DNA of 64,000 bases from Letharia columbiana. Lineage: Eukaryota; Ascomycota; Lecanoromycetes; Lecanorales; Parmeliaceae. A model generated the notes under the pieces. It did no database searches. It saw only the letters and a program-made list of their open reading frames with translations, and was not told the DNA's origin. The translations under genes and the position numbers were made by a program. Location of the stretch: assembly GCF_014066305.1 (NCBI RefSeq), contig NW_023501064.1, positions 593,001-657,000 on the forward strand, in the 5' to 3' direction. This document shows positions 23,350-34,051 of this stretch, in pieces. The stretch's first letter is position 1. Every line of letters starts with the position of its first letter.

Positions 23350-25185
23350 ATGTACACCTTGGTCGTCTGCTTGGTTATAACCATCACATTATGGTTCCTT
23401 CAAGGTCAAAGGTCGGCCATTAGACGCAACGGGAAACGGTTACCGTAAGTCCAATTCGCAGTGAAGCCTGCCGACTCTAACTTGCAACATCAGACGGCCT
23501 CCCGGAACCCTTCCCTTGGCCGGCAACGGCATCTGGTTCCTCCAACCAAGGCATAAGCTGCTCGATTGGTTCGTTCGTTGCGAGAGGCTCGTTGGATTCA
23601 GCACATTTGAGATATCCGTGCCGTCTCTACCACCAGGCATAGTGATCAATGATCCTGCAAACGTGGAGCATGTCTTGAAGAGCAACGACATCTTCATCAA
23701 GGGAGAATTCTTCCGAATCAGATCCTGGGACCTGTTTGGTATGTGATTGGCCCGATTAGTATTGTTAGGTAGGATTCTTGAGATGACTGTCGATGTCCTT
23801 GCTGACGACTGAATACTTCAGGAAATGGCATCATCAACGCTGATGGGGAATTGTGGAAGATCCAACGAAAGGCTGGACTTCGCTTCTTCAATAATGCCAA
23901 TATGAAAATTCTCGTTGAAGATGTTCTGCCGCCCATCCTTGCCGACACCGAGGAATCCTTGGACAATGCCTCGAGACAAGGAAACGTCATGGATCTCCAG
24001 ATCGTGCTCTTGGATCTCACCACACGCTTGATGGGCAACATTGCTTACGATGTGCGTATATTCCCACGCCCTTTCCATTGATAAGCATGGGACGGTTATG
24101 ACGTGTGCAATATATATGAAGGTCACTAAAGCTGAATGGTAGTCACTAGATGGATATGCCCGCGTCTTTACCGTTCTCGAAGTCCTTCGACTTCGCCTCT
24201 GGCGCAATAGGAGAACGTTTTCAGAACCCGTTCTGGAAGGCCAAAGAATTTATACTTGGCGCCTCCCTTCGTAAAGCGATCTTTGACGTCAAGATCTTTG
24301 GCAGTAGCATCGTCTCCGCAGCGACCCAAAAGAGAAAGGTCAAGTATGGTTCGAGCGAAAACAACATAGCCAAGAACTCGAACCCGGTGCAAAACAATCT
24401 GATCAACTCCCTGTTGGACCACATTGATGATCATCAAGTTGTTGCTGATGCAGCCATGAATTATTTATCTGCGGGCATGTAGGCTCCACAATACAAACGT
24501 ATGATCACTGACCTTCGCTCTAGGTAGAGACACCACAGCTCAATCTTTGACTTGGACCCTCTATCTCCTAATGCGCCATCCGGGTGCACAGGAGAAGATA
24601 CTGTCGGAGTTGCGTTCAACGTTCGCTGGAGCTAAAGACGACCTTCCTTTATCTTTTGACACTGTGCAACCTTCATACCTGCCCTACATAGCGGCAGTCT
24701 TCAACGAAAGCTTACGATTCTATCCACCGGTGCCAGTCGAACTCAAAGAGTCCACTGCTGAAACGACATTTCCGGATGGCACCTGGCTACCGAAAGGATC
24801 AGTAGTAATGTGGGCCACTTGGGCAATGGGTCGCTCAAAGAACACCTGGGGTGACGACGCTGACGAATTCCGGCCTGAGCGATGGCTCATAGCTGGTGAC
24901 GAGTACGAAGCATTGACTTTGAAGACGATGAGTGCTTTTGCATTCCCAGTCTTCAACGGAGGTCCCAGAGCATGCCTTGGCAAAAAAATGGCCGAGCTTT
25001 TGGCCATCCATGTTATTGCTAGTCTGATCTGGAAGTATGACTTTGCGGAAGTATTTGATAAAGAGACCATGCCCGGAGAGACACCGAAGGAGAGACGAAG
25101 CCAGAATAGCTTGACTTTGCCCATGGAAGGTGGCTTGCCTTGTTATGTACGACGAAAGGACTCTAGGCCAGGAGAGTCTCTATAA
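23350..25185 (+). CDS. Cytochrome P450, fatty-acid-hydroxylase-like (CYP52/CYP86 clan)
   Basis: Five exons: 23350-23444, 23494-23738, 23822-24051, 24150-24474 and 24524-25185, for 518 residues. The N-terminus has one membrane anchor (residues 3-18) and then a proline-rich hinge RPPGTLP, as in ER P450s. The I-helix reads AGRDTT after splicing, the K-helix ExxR is ESLR (about 360), and the haem loop is FNGGPRACLG with the cysteine at about 449. AGRDTT and the haem loop favour the CYP52/CYP86-like clan of alkane and fatty-acid hydroxylases, though the family cannot be fixed. With the adjacent type III PKS, oxidation of an alkyl-resorcinol or pyrone is a reasonable guess. The last intron uses either a GC donor (24475) giving AGRDTT, or a GT donor at 24479 with acceptor 24527 giving AGIDTT; both keep length and phase. 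Confidence 0.9.
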
Positions 25186-25732
25186 GATCCGTCCATGCAG
25201 GGGAAGTCCAAGGTTTATATAAAAATAATGTTCTTGGTCTTGAGAGATCCGGCTTTCTTTGACAAATACATGCAATGGGGAATAGTCTTCCAGACACGGC
25301 TGACTAGAACAAAGTAAACATGACTGTACTTCCACGTTCATAGCTCTCGCCGCGGGTAGTATCTATAAGTGATTAACCATCCGGCATGTGGACAAGAAGT
25401 GCTTTCAGCGGAACACATTGGCATCGAGGAATGTTTCCGGAAGGTTCTTCAATGCTGAGCCTTTGTCACAACACCATACTCTTGCATCATAGTTTGTGAT
25501 CTTACCAACAGCAACCTCAGAAACACAAGAAGTTGGTCGCTCCTTTCTCAGGCCTGTGGCGGTCTGTTAGGACGCTATTGAACCAATCCTTCGAGCTTGA
25601 CCTTTCTCACAAACCAGCATATTTTCGACTAAAAACACATCTTTAGTCTTCTAACTCTTACTGGCCCTCGATACCAAAACATCTCACGCTGTCCGCCAAA
25701 TTACCAAGTGACGACCGCTAGAAAGTCCAAGA
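25186..25732. other. Intergenic
   Basis: This 547-bp stretch has the P450 3' flank and the promoter of the next gene. Pyrimidine-rich sequence lies before the next start. No gene seen. Confidence 0.5.
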
Positions 25733-26416
25733 ATGCCCCCATCATCTCGTACCCGCCGCTTCAAGGCAGACAGCGTCAAAGAGAGCGCAGACCCCCTCTA
25801 CAAGAGCGACGACGAGCAGGCCCATCCCAGACCCATTATCCGCAAGTCAAAGGGTTCTACATCCAAGCGAAACAATCCCCAGCAACCCGTTTCTGAAGCG
25901 AACATCTCTACAGAAGCACCGATTATCAAAGCGGATAACTCTAGAAGCCCAGAGCCGCTTTCTTATCTATTCGGGTACATCACGAAACAGGTTGGCAAGA
26001 AATATGAGAAGCCTGTCCGCGATGAGTTTCATAAGGATCTGAAAGCGATCGGAGAAGGACGCAGGGATGCGCACCCTGGACACGCGGGAGCCATGGATCG
26101 GTCTCTTCAAGAAGTTGCGAGGCTCAAATTGCAAGCCGGACTTGAGACTGTTCAACCAGCCATCGCAGAGGAAGTTAAACCACTTGAGGATCTCGTGATC
26201 TCCGAATATACGATCCGATATTGGAAGAAAAGACTTGCTACGATCAAAAGAGATAACAAGAGAAGTGCGCAACGGAAACAGATGAAGTTCACAAGGGCAG
26301 AGGTGGCGGAAGCTCATGAGATGTGGGTAGCCAAGCGAACTGCTTTGGGACTACCCCTAGACGGCGACCTCGACGACCTTGCACCAGCCGAACGTGCCTC
26401 AGACGACACTGAATAA
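25733..26416 (+). CDS. Hypothetical charged protein
   Basis: A single exon of 227 codons from ATG 25733 to TAA 26414-26416. The first 80 residues are Ser/Pro/Lys-rich and probably disordered. Residues 75-100 contain LSYLFGYITKQVGKKYEKPV, and the second half is helical and rich in Lys, Arg, Glu and Ala, with YWKKRLATIKRDNKRSAQRKQ likely forming a basic coiled coil. I do not recognise a family. The same frame stays open for another 75 codons after the single TAA, with a very acidic Asp/Ser/Glu composition, so the ancestral protein may have been longer. Codon use and the good start context support a real gene. Confidence 0.6.
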   Translation: MPPSSRTRRFKADSVKESADPLYKSDDEQAHPRPIIRKSKGSTSKRNNPQQPVSEANISTEAPIIKADNSRSPEPLSYLFGYITKQVGKKYEKPVRDEFHKDLKAIGEGRRDAHPGHAGAMDRSLQEVARLKLQAGLETVQPAIAEEVKPLEDLVISEYTIRYWKKRLATIKRDNKRSAQRKQMKFTRAEVAEAHEMWVAKRTALGLPLDGDLDDLAPAERASDDTE

Positions 26417-26641
26417 TCAGCAGACAAGCACAACGACGGTAAGAGCGTGACTACTACGCGATTGGTTCAACCAGAGACGAACGCGACTCCAGACTCGGAC
26501 ACCTCAGCTGAGGAGCAACCCAACGAGAGCGGTACCGATGATTCGACTGATTCTGATTCTGATCCGGAAAGCTCGGAGGAGGCTGTATCGGAATTTTCAT
26601 TTACGGCTGATGGCATTGAATCTTCTGAGTCGGGCGCCTAA
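26417..26641 (+). other. In-frame acidic extension downstream of a single stop
   Basis: Immediately after the TAA of the previous gene the same frame reads 74 sense codons rich in Asp, Ser, Glu and Thr (for example DDSTDSDSDPESSEE) and ends at TAA 26639-26641. No ATG opens it and no intron can remove the upstream stop. It may be a former C-terminus, an alternative read-through tail, or chance. Confidence 0.4.
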
Positions 26642-28912
26642 GTGCGAATGGTTTGACAGGAAGGGGATGTCCTAGGCTGAGCTGGAAGTAGTCCTATTCT
26701 ACGAATTTGTCGCAGAGTGCTAGGTTACCCAGTACAAGCCTAATCATTCCTTTGTGCCCGCTTTTGAGAGAGTCAAACCGATATAAGAGCCTATTTGCTG
26801 GCCCGTCTCCCCAAATTCCACGCCTTTCACTGCTTTAGTGGAGGGCCGCGTGCATGACCAAAGGCGGGTAACCCCAAGATCAGTCTCCCTCCTTGTGCTG
26901 CATGACCCCATTCGGCTCGCCAGATAGCAAGACCTCAAAGGAAGATTATTTGCTCTACGACCCTTCCTTTCCCCCAGTTGCTGTCGCCAAGACCGTTTTG
27001 TATCGGCCTCTTCTAGCTAGCAGCCCTTTCAGATGTTTAAAGACCAGGAGTTCAACATGTCTCGCGCCAGATTGTTTCGCTATGTAACCTCTCTCTTTTC
27101 TCTTCAAAAGATGGTCCGGGAGCGCTTTTCCCGGGGTTTAGGTGGGTTCATAGATCCTGAGATCTGAGCGTAGGTGAAATGACTTTGGATTGGTGGGTTG
27201 CATGCTATCTAAAACCAGGCTCTCCGTAACTATGACCCGCCGACATTTTTCGGAATTTCGCCCTTTTTCAATGTGGAACCGACCTGCGCAACTCCCCTAA
27301 CTTCCTATCTCTCGGCGCGGTACATATTACAGGCGGGGCAATTTGTTCCGCGTTTGACGCCGAGCCGTCCACGACCGACCCTATTACAACCTCCCATACA
27401 AGCTGACTAGTGGCGCCTGAGGTGGAGGTTGCTGAGGCGTTGTTTGATCTACTGGCCCGCGAAAGAAGGCGACAGCGGTATTCACGAGCTCTTGGATGTG
27501 GTTGATGGCGGTCATGATCCTCAATCACGGTATGTTTTAGTAGATTGCTGCCAACACAGAGCAAGCAGGTTTGTCCTGACTTACGCGATTGAACCGGAAT
27601 CTGACTCGTAAGCGTACTCTCCGTCTGGAATTGATGCGTGAAGCTGATGGAGGTGATAGTGTCTGGACTTTTCTAGATAGTAGGCACTGCTGAACCTGGA
27701 GTAGACCGGGAATAGGATTTGGACCAAGCGGAGGGTGGCGACGGGTGGAGATGGCAAATCCGTTGTAGTCTTGTCTGAGTTTGAAGGAATTTTCGAAGCT
27801 TTGCGGGCCTGTGGTGGAAAGATAAGTAAAAGGAAAAGGAGAAAGGAGAATTCTTATACACACCAGGTCGTTGGGAAAGCGCCAGAAAGCGGAGAACGCT
27901 CACTTTGAGGGAGACATCTTTTTGCAACCAGACTGCCATCAACTGAACCCCGTCCGTAGACGTTTGACCAACGGCTTCTTAACACAAGTCCTTCGCTTCT
28001 TAACTCAATTCGGCAATCGGGCAATATGGCCGCGCTGTTCCTCGGTAGTTGTCTTCGGTAGCATAGGCATTGGGCCACTAGCAGCTCGGGACCAGTCTTT
28101 TGACCACTCACTGTGCAACGATCTTGCCCCATCATGACTCATGTGATGGGGTTTATTGCATAACGGACGAGTAGATAAGGGCACGGGCACCAAGCCAATG
28201 ACCGTGCGAACCCAGTGTGTCGGGGTTGGGAAAGGACTCTGCATTCTTACTATGACTCACGCTATACGAGTTGTAAATGGAAATTCGTAGCTCGAGTGCG
28301 TCATTGGACAAGTGACCGCATTCTCGCTTGAAGGTAGTGAAGAAGTGTTATTGCCATGGGGGCCGTGACCTTCTAGAACCACACACTTCGATTTGGCTCA
28401 CATACTGGCTTCATTGAAACATTCAAGCTGAGATATAGTGCGAATTTCGTTGAAGATGGGTAAATGATTGAGCAATATGGCAGTCTTGTCTGGCAGACGG
28501 TTGGCAAGTAGCCAAATCCTCGTCTGGAATGATAAATTGGGAGCCGTAATGGACGATCAAGCATTGGAATCCAATCAAAGCCAGCGAATGCTTTGGACAG
28601 GAGGTGACCGAAAATAATTATCAAGTAAAGTATCTTAGGGCCGTGAGGCCATTCGTGAGAAATGCTACTAGCGGCGGCGGGAGCCCCACGCGCTTACCCA
28701 CATTAGCGAGTGATCCAAACATAGGCCACCAAAATCACCTAGTCAACTTTCTTTCTTCTCCGAATACTTTCACTTTGCAGAGAGCTGTGAGTAATGAGGC
28801 ATCGTGCTTCTTCAGCCCAGAGGTTTACTAGAGCATTCGTGGTGGCGGGTTCATCTCTCAACTTGGCTCATCGTCATCAACCCTACCAGCTTCATATCAG
28901 GAAAATATCATC
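26642..28912. other. Gene-poor stretch
   Basis: This 2.3-kb region has only short open frames on both strands. One (27429-27611, +, IYWPAKEGDSGIHELLDVVDGG) looks protein-like, but I cannot link it to a gene. No repeats or RNA genes seen. Confidence 0.45.
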
Positions 28913-30183
28913 ATGACAGACAGTTACAAGTTCGAAGGGTACAAGTGGGAAGCTTTGTCAGATGCATATCCTGAGCATAGCGCTTATCGGCGCTGGGTCC
29001 AGTCTTTCTTTGATAACATCAATTGGAATGCTCTGTGCAGATTTGCTTCAGAGCTCAACGATGGCAAGGATTGTGCGGTGGATCCACAGTGGACTATTGG
29101 GGGACGCCACCTGATCCGCATTATCAACTTCCAAGATGGTTCACGTTGGATTGCCAGGCTCCGAATGACCACCCGTATGAGCGAAGATGAACAAAGTGGG
29201 CTGGTTCAAAGAGAAGTCGATTGCCTCCAGTTAGTGAGAGAAAGGACTACTGTACCTGTGCCAACGGTCTTTGGCTACATGGCGAGCACTCGAAACGAGA
29301 TTGGCGCGCCTTTCATACTGATGGACTGTCTATTTGGCAATATTGGACCGGACCTGAATGGTGACATCGATCAGGGTGTCCCCTCCCAACACAAGTCCTC
29401 GTTCTATGCGGAAATGGCAATTCTTCAGGTAGGTTGATCTTTATTCGCCCTCTTCCATTGCTAGCTTTAACGAGAATTCAGACGGAGACGTCATCCATTA
29501 TGTTCCCCAAGATTGGGGCTATTATTCGGCTAGCAGACGGCACTTACGACGTTGGCCCTCTCCCCGGAATCGGTGGACCATTCAGTACAGCAACAGAGTA
29601 CCTAAAGGCCTGGGCAAAGGCTGCCGAGTTTCCTGACTTTTCGCAGGCCAAAGAAGCCTGTGGGGAGTACTACGACGATGTGATGTCTCAGATCGCGGAG
29701 TTCCCTCATAAGCTTGAGGAACTCGCTGCGAATATCCCTATGCGAGATCACGGTCCATTCCCTCTTTTCCACAAAGATTTTGGCCACAACAACATTGTCG
29801 TGGATGATGACTACAATGTACTCGGTGTCATCGACTGGGAACATGCGTGCTCAGTACCTTGGGAATGTATTTATTTCCCAATAACATTGTCGCTATTGCC
29901 GGCGCCGATGGATGCTCCGGAGAATTATGATGAGAATGGCATAGCTAAAGGTGCGGACACTAGGTCCATGATCGAGGAGCGAACAAGGTACATCGGTACA
30001 GTACAAGAGGCGGAACGAAGCAAAGGGCTATCGTCCTGGCTGTCGGCCACTTTGGCGGATCAAGGAAATCAGGACCTTGGGTACGCAATGAAGCTTTACA
30101 CCGAGGACGGCAAGTTCGGCTTCTATAACAAGATTCTAGATGTTCATCACGAGAAGTGGAGTGGAGGGAAGAAAAAAAGCTGA
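28913..30183 (+). CDS. APH-fold phosphotransferase/kinase-like protein, copy 1
   Basis: Exons 28913-29428 and 29482-30183 encode 405 residues. The N-lobe includes IGGRHLIRIINF and RWIARLRM, the latter probably carrying the nucleotide-binding strand. The C-lobe has the catalytic loop HKDFGHNN (His 269, Asp 271, Asn 276) and the metal-binding Asp in GVIDWE (Asp 290). These are the hallmarks of the aminoglycoside-phosphotransferase-like superfamily, which is greatly expanded in filamentous fungi with mostly unknown substrates. A related gene lies inverted at 41231-42536 and shares the intron position, the LPG.GGPF stretch and the C-terminal YxKILDVHHE. Nothing suggests antibiotic resistance specifically. 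The splice joins in phase 0 after a CAG codon. Confidence 0.85.
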
Positions 30184-30631
30184 TATGTCTGATGGAGCAG
30201 GCAATCCGGAGGGCTTGCGAGACGGCGCTCTTCCACGAATTGGAGCTATTCTGTCTACTGCGCTCCCGTGCAGCTTATGGCCATGCACGACGGGTTCTCA
30301 GGCTGCTCTTTGAACTGACTCGGCGTTTGTCTAAGCTGTTTGGACCTGCCTGAATTTAGCCAGCATTTCGATCGTTACTGCAAAGCTCAGGGTTGTCGCG
30401 AAGCGTCTTGACCCCCATGTGTTGACTGCAGTCTAAACAAAGAAGTTACGTCTCCGCACTTAGTTGTAGTCTGATGAATAGGGCAAGCAATACCAAACTT
30501 TAATTCGCATAGTGATGATGTTTTAATGTTGGTGAATGGTGCCCCAAACCAGCCGCGCGGAGCGCCTGGCCTACTCGCACAACCTTTTACTTCCGAAATC
30601 CCCCTGCTGAAAGAGCAGACAACTGTTCAAC
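30184..30631. other. Intergenic
   Basis: This 448-bp stretch holds the 3' flank of the APH gene and the promoter of the P5C reductase gene. No feature seen. Confidence 0.5.
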
Positions 30632-31709
30632 ATGTCACCCAACGAGGCACAGGGTGTTTATTTAGCACCTGGAGAAAAGAAAGGCAACGATGGCACTCTG
30701 ACAGTCCTGGGATGCGGTGCGTATGTATTCGCGCAAAGCCTTTTCCAGCTACCGGAGCTGACATCCATGCTCTCAAGGTACTCTCGGTATCGCCATCCTC
30801 TCGGGCATACTCTCTTCCTTATCTGAGCAAAACCTTGCGCGTTCAACCAATGGTACCACCACACCATCCGAAGAGCCCCCTCCTCGTACACCCTCCCGTT
30901 TCATCGCCTGCGTGACACGCCCTGCATCTGCAAAACGAATCAATGCAGAGCTTTCACAATTGACATCTGCCCTGACGATCCTACAGAATGACAATCTCAA
31001 GGGCGTTCAAGAAGCAGATGTCGTGCTGCTCGCCTGCAAACCCTACAATCTCTCTGCCGTGCTACAAGAGGAAGGCATGCGGGAAGCCTTAGGAGGAAAA
31101 CTTCTGATCAGCATCCTGGCTGGTGTGCCTGTCTCTCAGATTGAGGACACGATATACGGCAAAGGTAGCAGCGAGACATTACCAGCGGACCCCGCCGTGG
31201 ACGGCCGATGTAGGATTGTGCGAGTCATGCCAAACACTGCTTCCCTTATACGCGAATCTATGACAGTCATCGCAAATTCCAATCCTCCGCTACCGCAGTC
31301 ACTCGATGCACTAGTCTCATGGATGTTCACTCGCATAGGCAGGGTTGTTCACCTTCCACCGGCGTCCATGGATGCTAGCACAGCTCTCTGTGGCTCTGGA
31401 CCAGCATTCTTCGCGCTGGTACTTGAGGCAATGGCAGATGGAGCTGTAGCTATGGGCTTGCCAAGAGCAGAAGCGCAGTTGATGGCTGCGCAGACGATGA
31501 GAGGGACTGCTGGGCTGGTGCTCAACGGTGAGCATCCGGCTATGGTGAGGGAGAAGGTCAGCACTCCTGGGGGTTGTACTATTGGAGGACTGCTTGTACT
31601 GGAGGAGGGGAGTCTTAGAGGAACGGTGGCTCGGAGTGTGAGGGAGGCTACGGTGGTGGCGAGTCAGTTGGGCAAGGGCATGCAGGGAGTCAATGGGACA
31701 AGATTCTAG
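30632..31709 (+). CDS. pro3: Pyrroline-5-carboxylate reductase
   Basis: Exons 30632-30716 and 30778-31709 encode 338 residues. The Rossmann GxGxxG appears only after splicing as LGCGTLG. Further motifs are LLACKPYNL, LISILAGVP, RVMPNTASLI, CGSGPAFF and the C-terminal VSTPGGCTIGGL. The enzyme reduces pyrroline-5-carboxylate to proline with NAD(P)H, the last step of proline synthesis. Residues about 45-70 between the first helix and second strand are a Thr/Pro-rich insertion (NGTTTPSEEPPPRTPS), which is longer than in bacterial ProC. The ATG is 28 codons before the donor and gives a normal N-terminus. Confidence 0.93.
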
Positions 31710-32239
31710 ATTACGCAGTTTGAAGGATTTTAGCCAGAAACTCTGATAAACAACAGAGGGCCATGAGGTTTGACTAGACACAACTGTCAGGTTTTGATTG
31801 CTTTCCAGATCAAACGTCCATCGGGCTAGCAAGCTCTCTTGCAGTGCAAAAGTTTTGGCCCCAGTGGGAAGATAGACGATAGATATATTGACTTTCGGAG
31901 AGATTTTCTATTGGTATTTCGACGCAGACGTAACGTTTTCAAGTATAGCGTATCTCAATATGAAAGCGCGGTTATCTCGTCTATTTTGTGGAGCTCACAT
32001 CGACACGGAATCTCTCTACAAATGCACACCACCCAGCTAGTCCACGCTCAACCCAGGACAAGATGCCTCTCACAATCCCTGCATAGCTACATAATTCTTC
32101 AAGACTAACTGAATCTCCCACTGCTCAATCGCCTTTACATTCACAGCATACAAGGAGAATTGTGACCGTGGAAGATTAGCCAAATCGCAACCAGTAAGTC
32201 ATATTCTACTTCCCTCCAACCCTCTGCAGCTTCACCATT
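31710..32239. other. Intergenic
   Basis: 530 bp between two same-strand genes, with the terminator region of the first and the promoter of the second. No gene seen. Confidence 0.5.
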
Positions 32240-33499
32240 ATGGGGCAAATGACGCTAGTGGGCCATCACGCTGCGATGACGATGCCACACACGTATCGCA
32301 TCACGCAGCTTGAGGCCACTTCCTATGCCACCACTTCGCAGGACTCATTTCACATGGATCGGGCATACGTGAGAGAGAAGCTCGAGCTGTTGCGCGCCGG
32401 GCTTCCCGCGGCTATCGGAAGGATTCTGCGTCAGCAGCAGTTGTTGAAACAGACCGCTAACACAGTATCGCCTTCAACAGTGGCTGCGGGAAACGTCCCA
32501 CCCCCTCTCCCTCCCTCGGTGGAGGCAGCGTACAAAAAGAAATGCATCGAGCTAAAGCGTCGCCTGATCGAGGTTGATGAAGATAATGACGCTAAACGCC
32601 TTCGCATTGCCCGTCTCCATCAGGGTATCCGCAAAATGCGTCTTGAACGCGCATATTTGCTTGAGGCATTGGCAAAGCGCCAGAAGAAAAACGGTAGCAG
32701 TATTGATGGCTTTCCTGTAGCCTATGATGAAGAGAGCGAAGGTAGCAGTGAGGGACCTCCAACGGTATGATTGTCCAAGGCAAATTACCAGTCCACGCAT
32801 TTATCAACGCAGAATACCATGTCACTGACTCTTCTCTCGCAGCCAAACGAGAAGCCTCTCCGCTCCAAGCGAAGCCACCGTCGCCCTGTCAGCTCACCGC
32901 CACCCATCTTGGGACCGCAATTTCCTCGTCCCATTGCCCCATCGCAAGGCCACCCAACCTCCGCGTTCGACGCTCCGGGTAACCATCCATTCCGCGAGTC
33001 CTCATACCAGCAAGCCCCAACTACAAACGGTCATCCTGGCATGCACTACCAGTCTCACCAATCACCATACGCATCCAACATCGGCCGTGACCAACAACAG
33101 CAGCAACTCTTACCACGTGCCGCTCCGCCTCCAAACGCCTTCGAAGATTTCCTCGAGAACTATGTCCAGGCGCGTCCTAACGAATACCCAGCTCGTGACC
33201 AAGAGGAGCTGCTCCAATACGCCCGCGGTGCATGGGATGATCCGGCCAAGGTTGAATACCGACGTGTCTACGAGGAGAGATACGGGCGTCGCTTCCAAGA
33301 ATACATGGACAGCGTGAACGAGCTAGAGGAGCGTGAGAGGTACGAGCGTGAGCGTGAGCGTGAGCGTGGCTACGAGCAGAGAGGCAGAGCTGGACGCTAC
33401 GAAGAGAGGGAAGTGGAGAGAGAGTTGCCGCCGCCACCACCGCCACCGCCTGCAGCAGGGGCTGGCGCCCTGGGGGGATTCACGAGCATCAATGCTTGA
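32240..33499 (+). CDS. Coiled-coil nuclear protein, probable INO80-complex subunit (TFPT/Nhp10-like)
   Basis: Exons 32240-32764 and 32843-33499 give 393 residues. Residues 95-150 form a basic coiled coil (AYKKKCIELKRRL ... RKMRLERAYLLEAL) that resembles the helix of INO80 subunit TFPT/INO80F and the N-terminal part of filamentous-fungal Nhp10. The second exon has a basic patch (KRSHRRP), a disordered Pro/Gln-rich part, and a folded-looking segment FEDFLENYVQARPNEY ... YRRVYEERYGRRF that could be a diverged HMG-like domain. It ends with an Arg/Glu-rich helix and a poly-Pro run. INO80 slides nucleosomes, but membership is inferred. The first Met could also be one of those at 32249, 32276 or 32354. 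A second acceptor 30 nt upstream (32813) is also in phase. Confidence 0.6.
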
Positions 33500-34051
33500 G
33501 GAGGCTCCGACGGCGTTCTTTCGGTTTCATCTACTAATCGACGAACTGCAATTCAACCATGACATATTCACATCAACGGCATCATTCTTTCGGGTTTCAT
33601 GATTTCTATACCCACCGAGTACGATTTCACGTACTACTACTGTCAGCAAGCAATGTGCTCATTCGGGGCTACGGCCCGCAGCCCATTGCTGCATTTGAGC
33701 TTATAGACTTTCGGTTGAATCACAACAATGAAAACATGCATCAATCATTCTTCCACGCATTGCTGATTTTCATACGTATGCATAGTGTGAGGATTCATTT
33801 GTCCACGGGTATGTTGCACAGGATCAGGCTTCCACGTATATACAGGTTTTGTGATCTTCAGCCGATCTGTGTACAACATCTAGACACTTTGCCCTCACAA
33901 GAACGCATTGCGTGTGTTCTGTTGGGTTGTCCCAATAACTAGGTAAGTAGGTACTCTCCTTGCCCTGTCCACGCCACAAACGGCCCGGTGAACGCCTTCC
34001 CGTAGGACAACTCTCCGTACGCCCATTTCCAGGTACACTGGGAGCAGCGAT
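33500..34051. other. Convergent 3' intergenic region
   Basis: 552 bp between the coiled-coil gene (+) and the RMD gene (-). Short open frames only. Confidence 0.5.

Noticed and set aside
28913..30183. APH-fold gene as an antibiotic-resistance gene
   Set aside because: The fold is widespread in fungi with other or unknown substrates, and nothing in the neighbourhood points to resistance.
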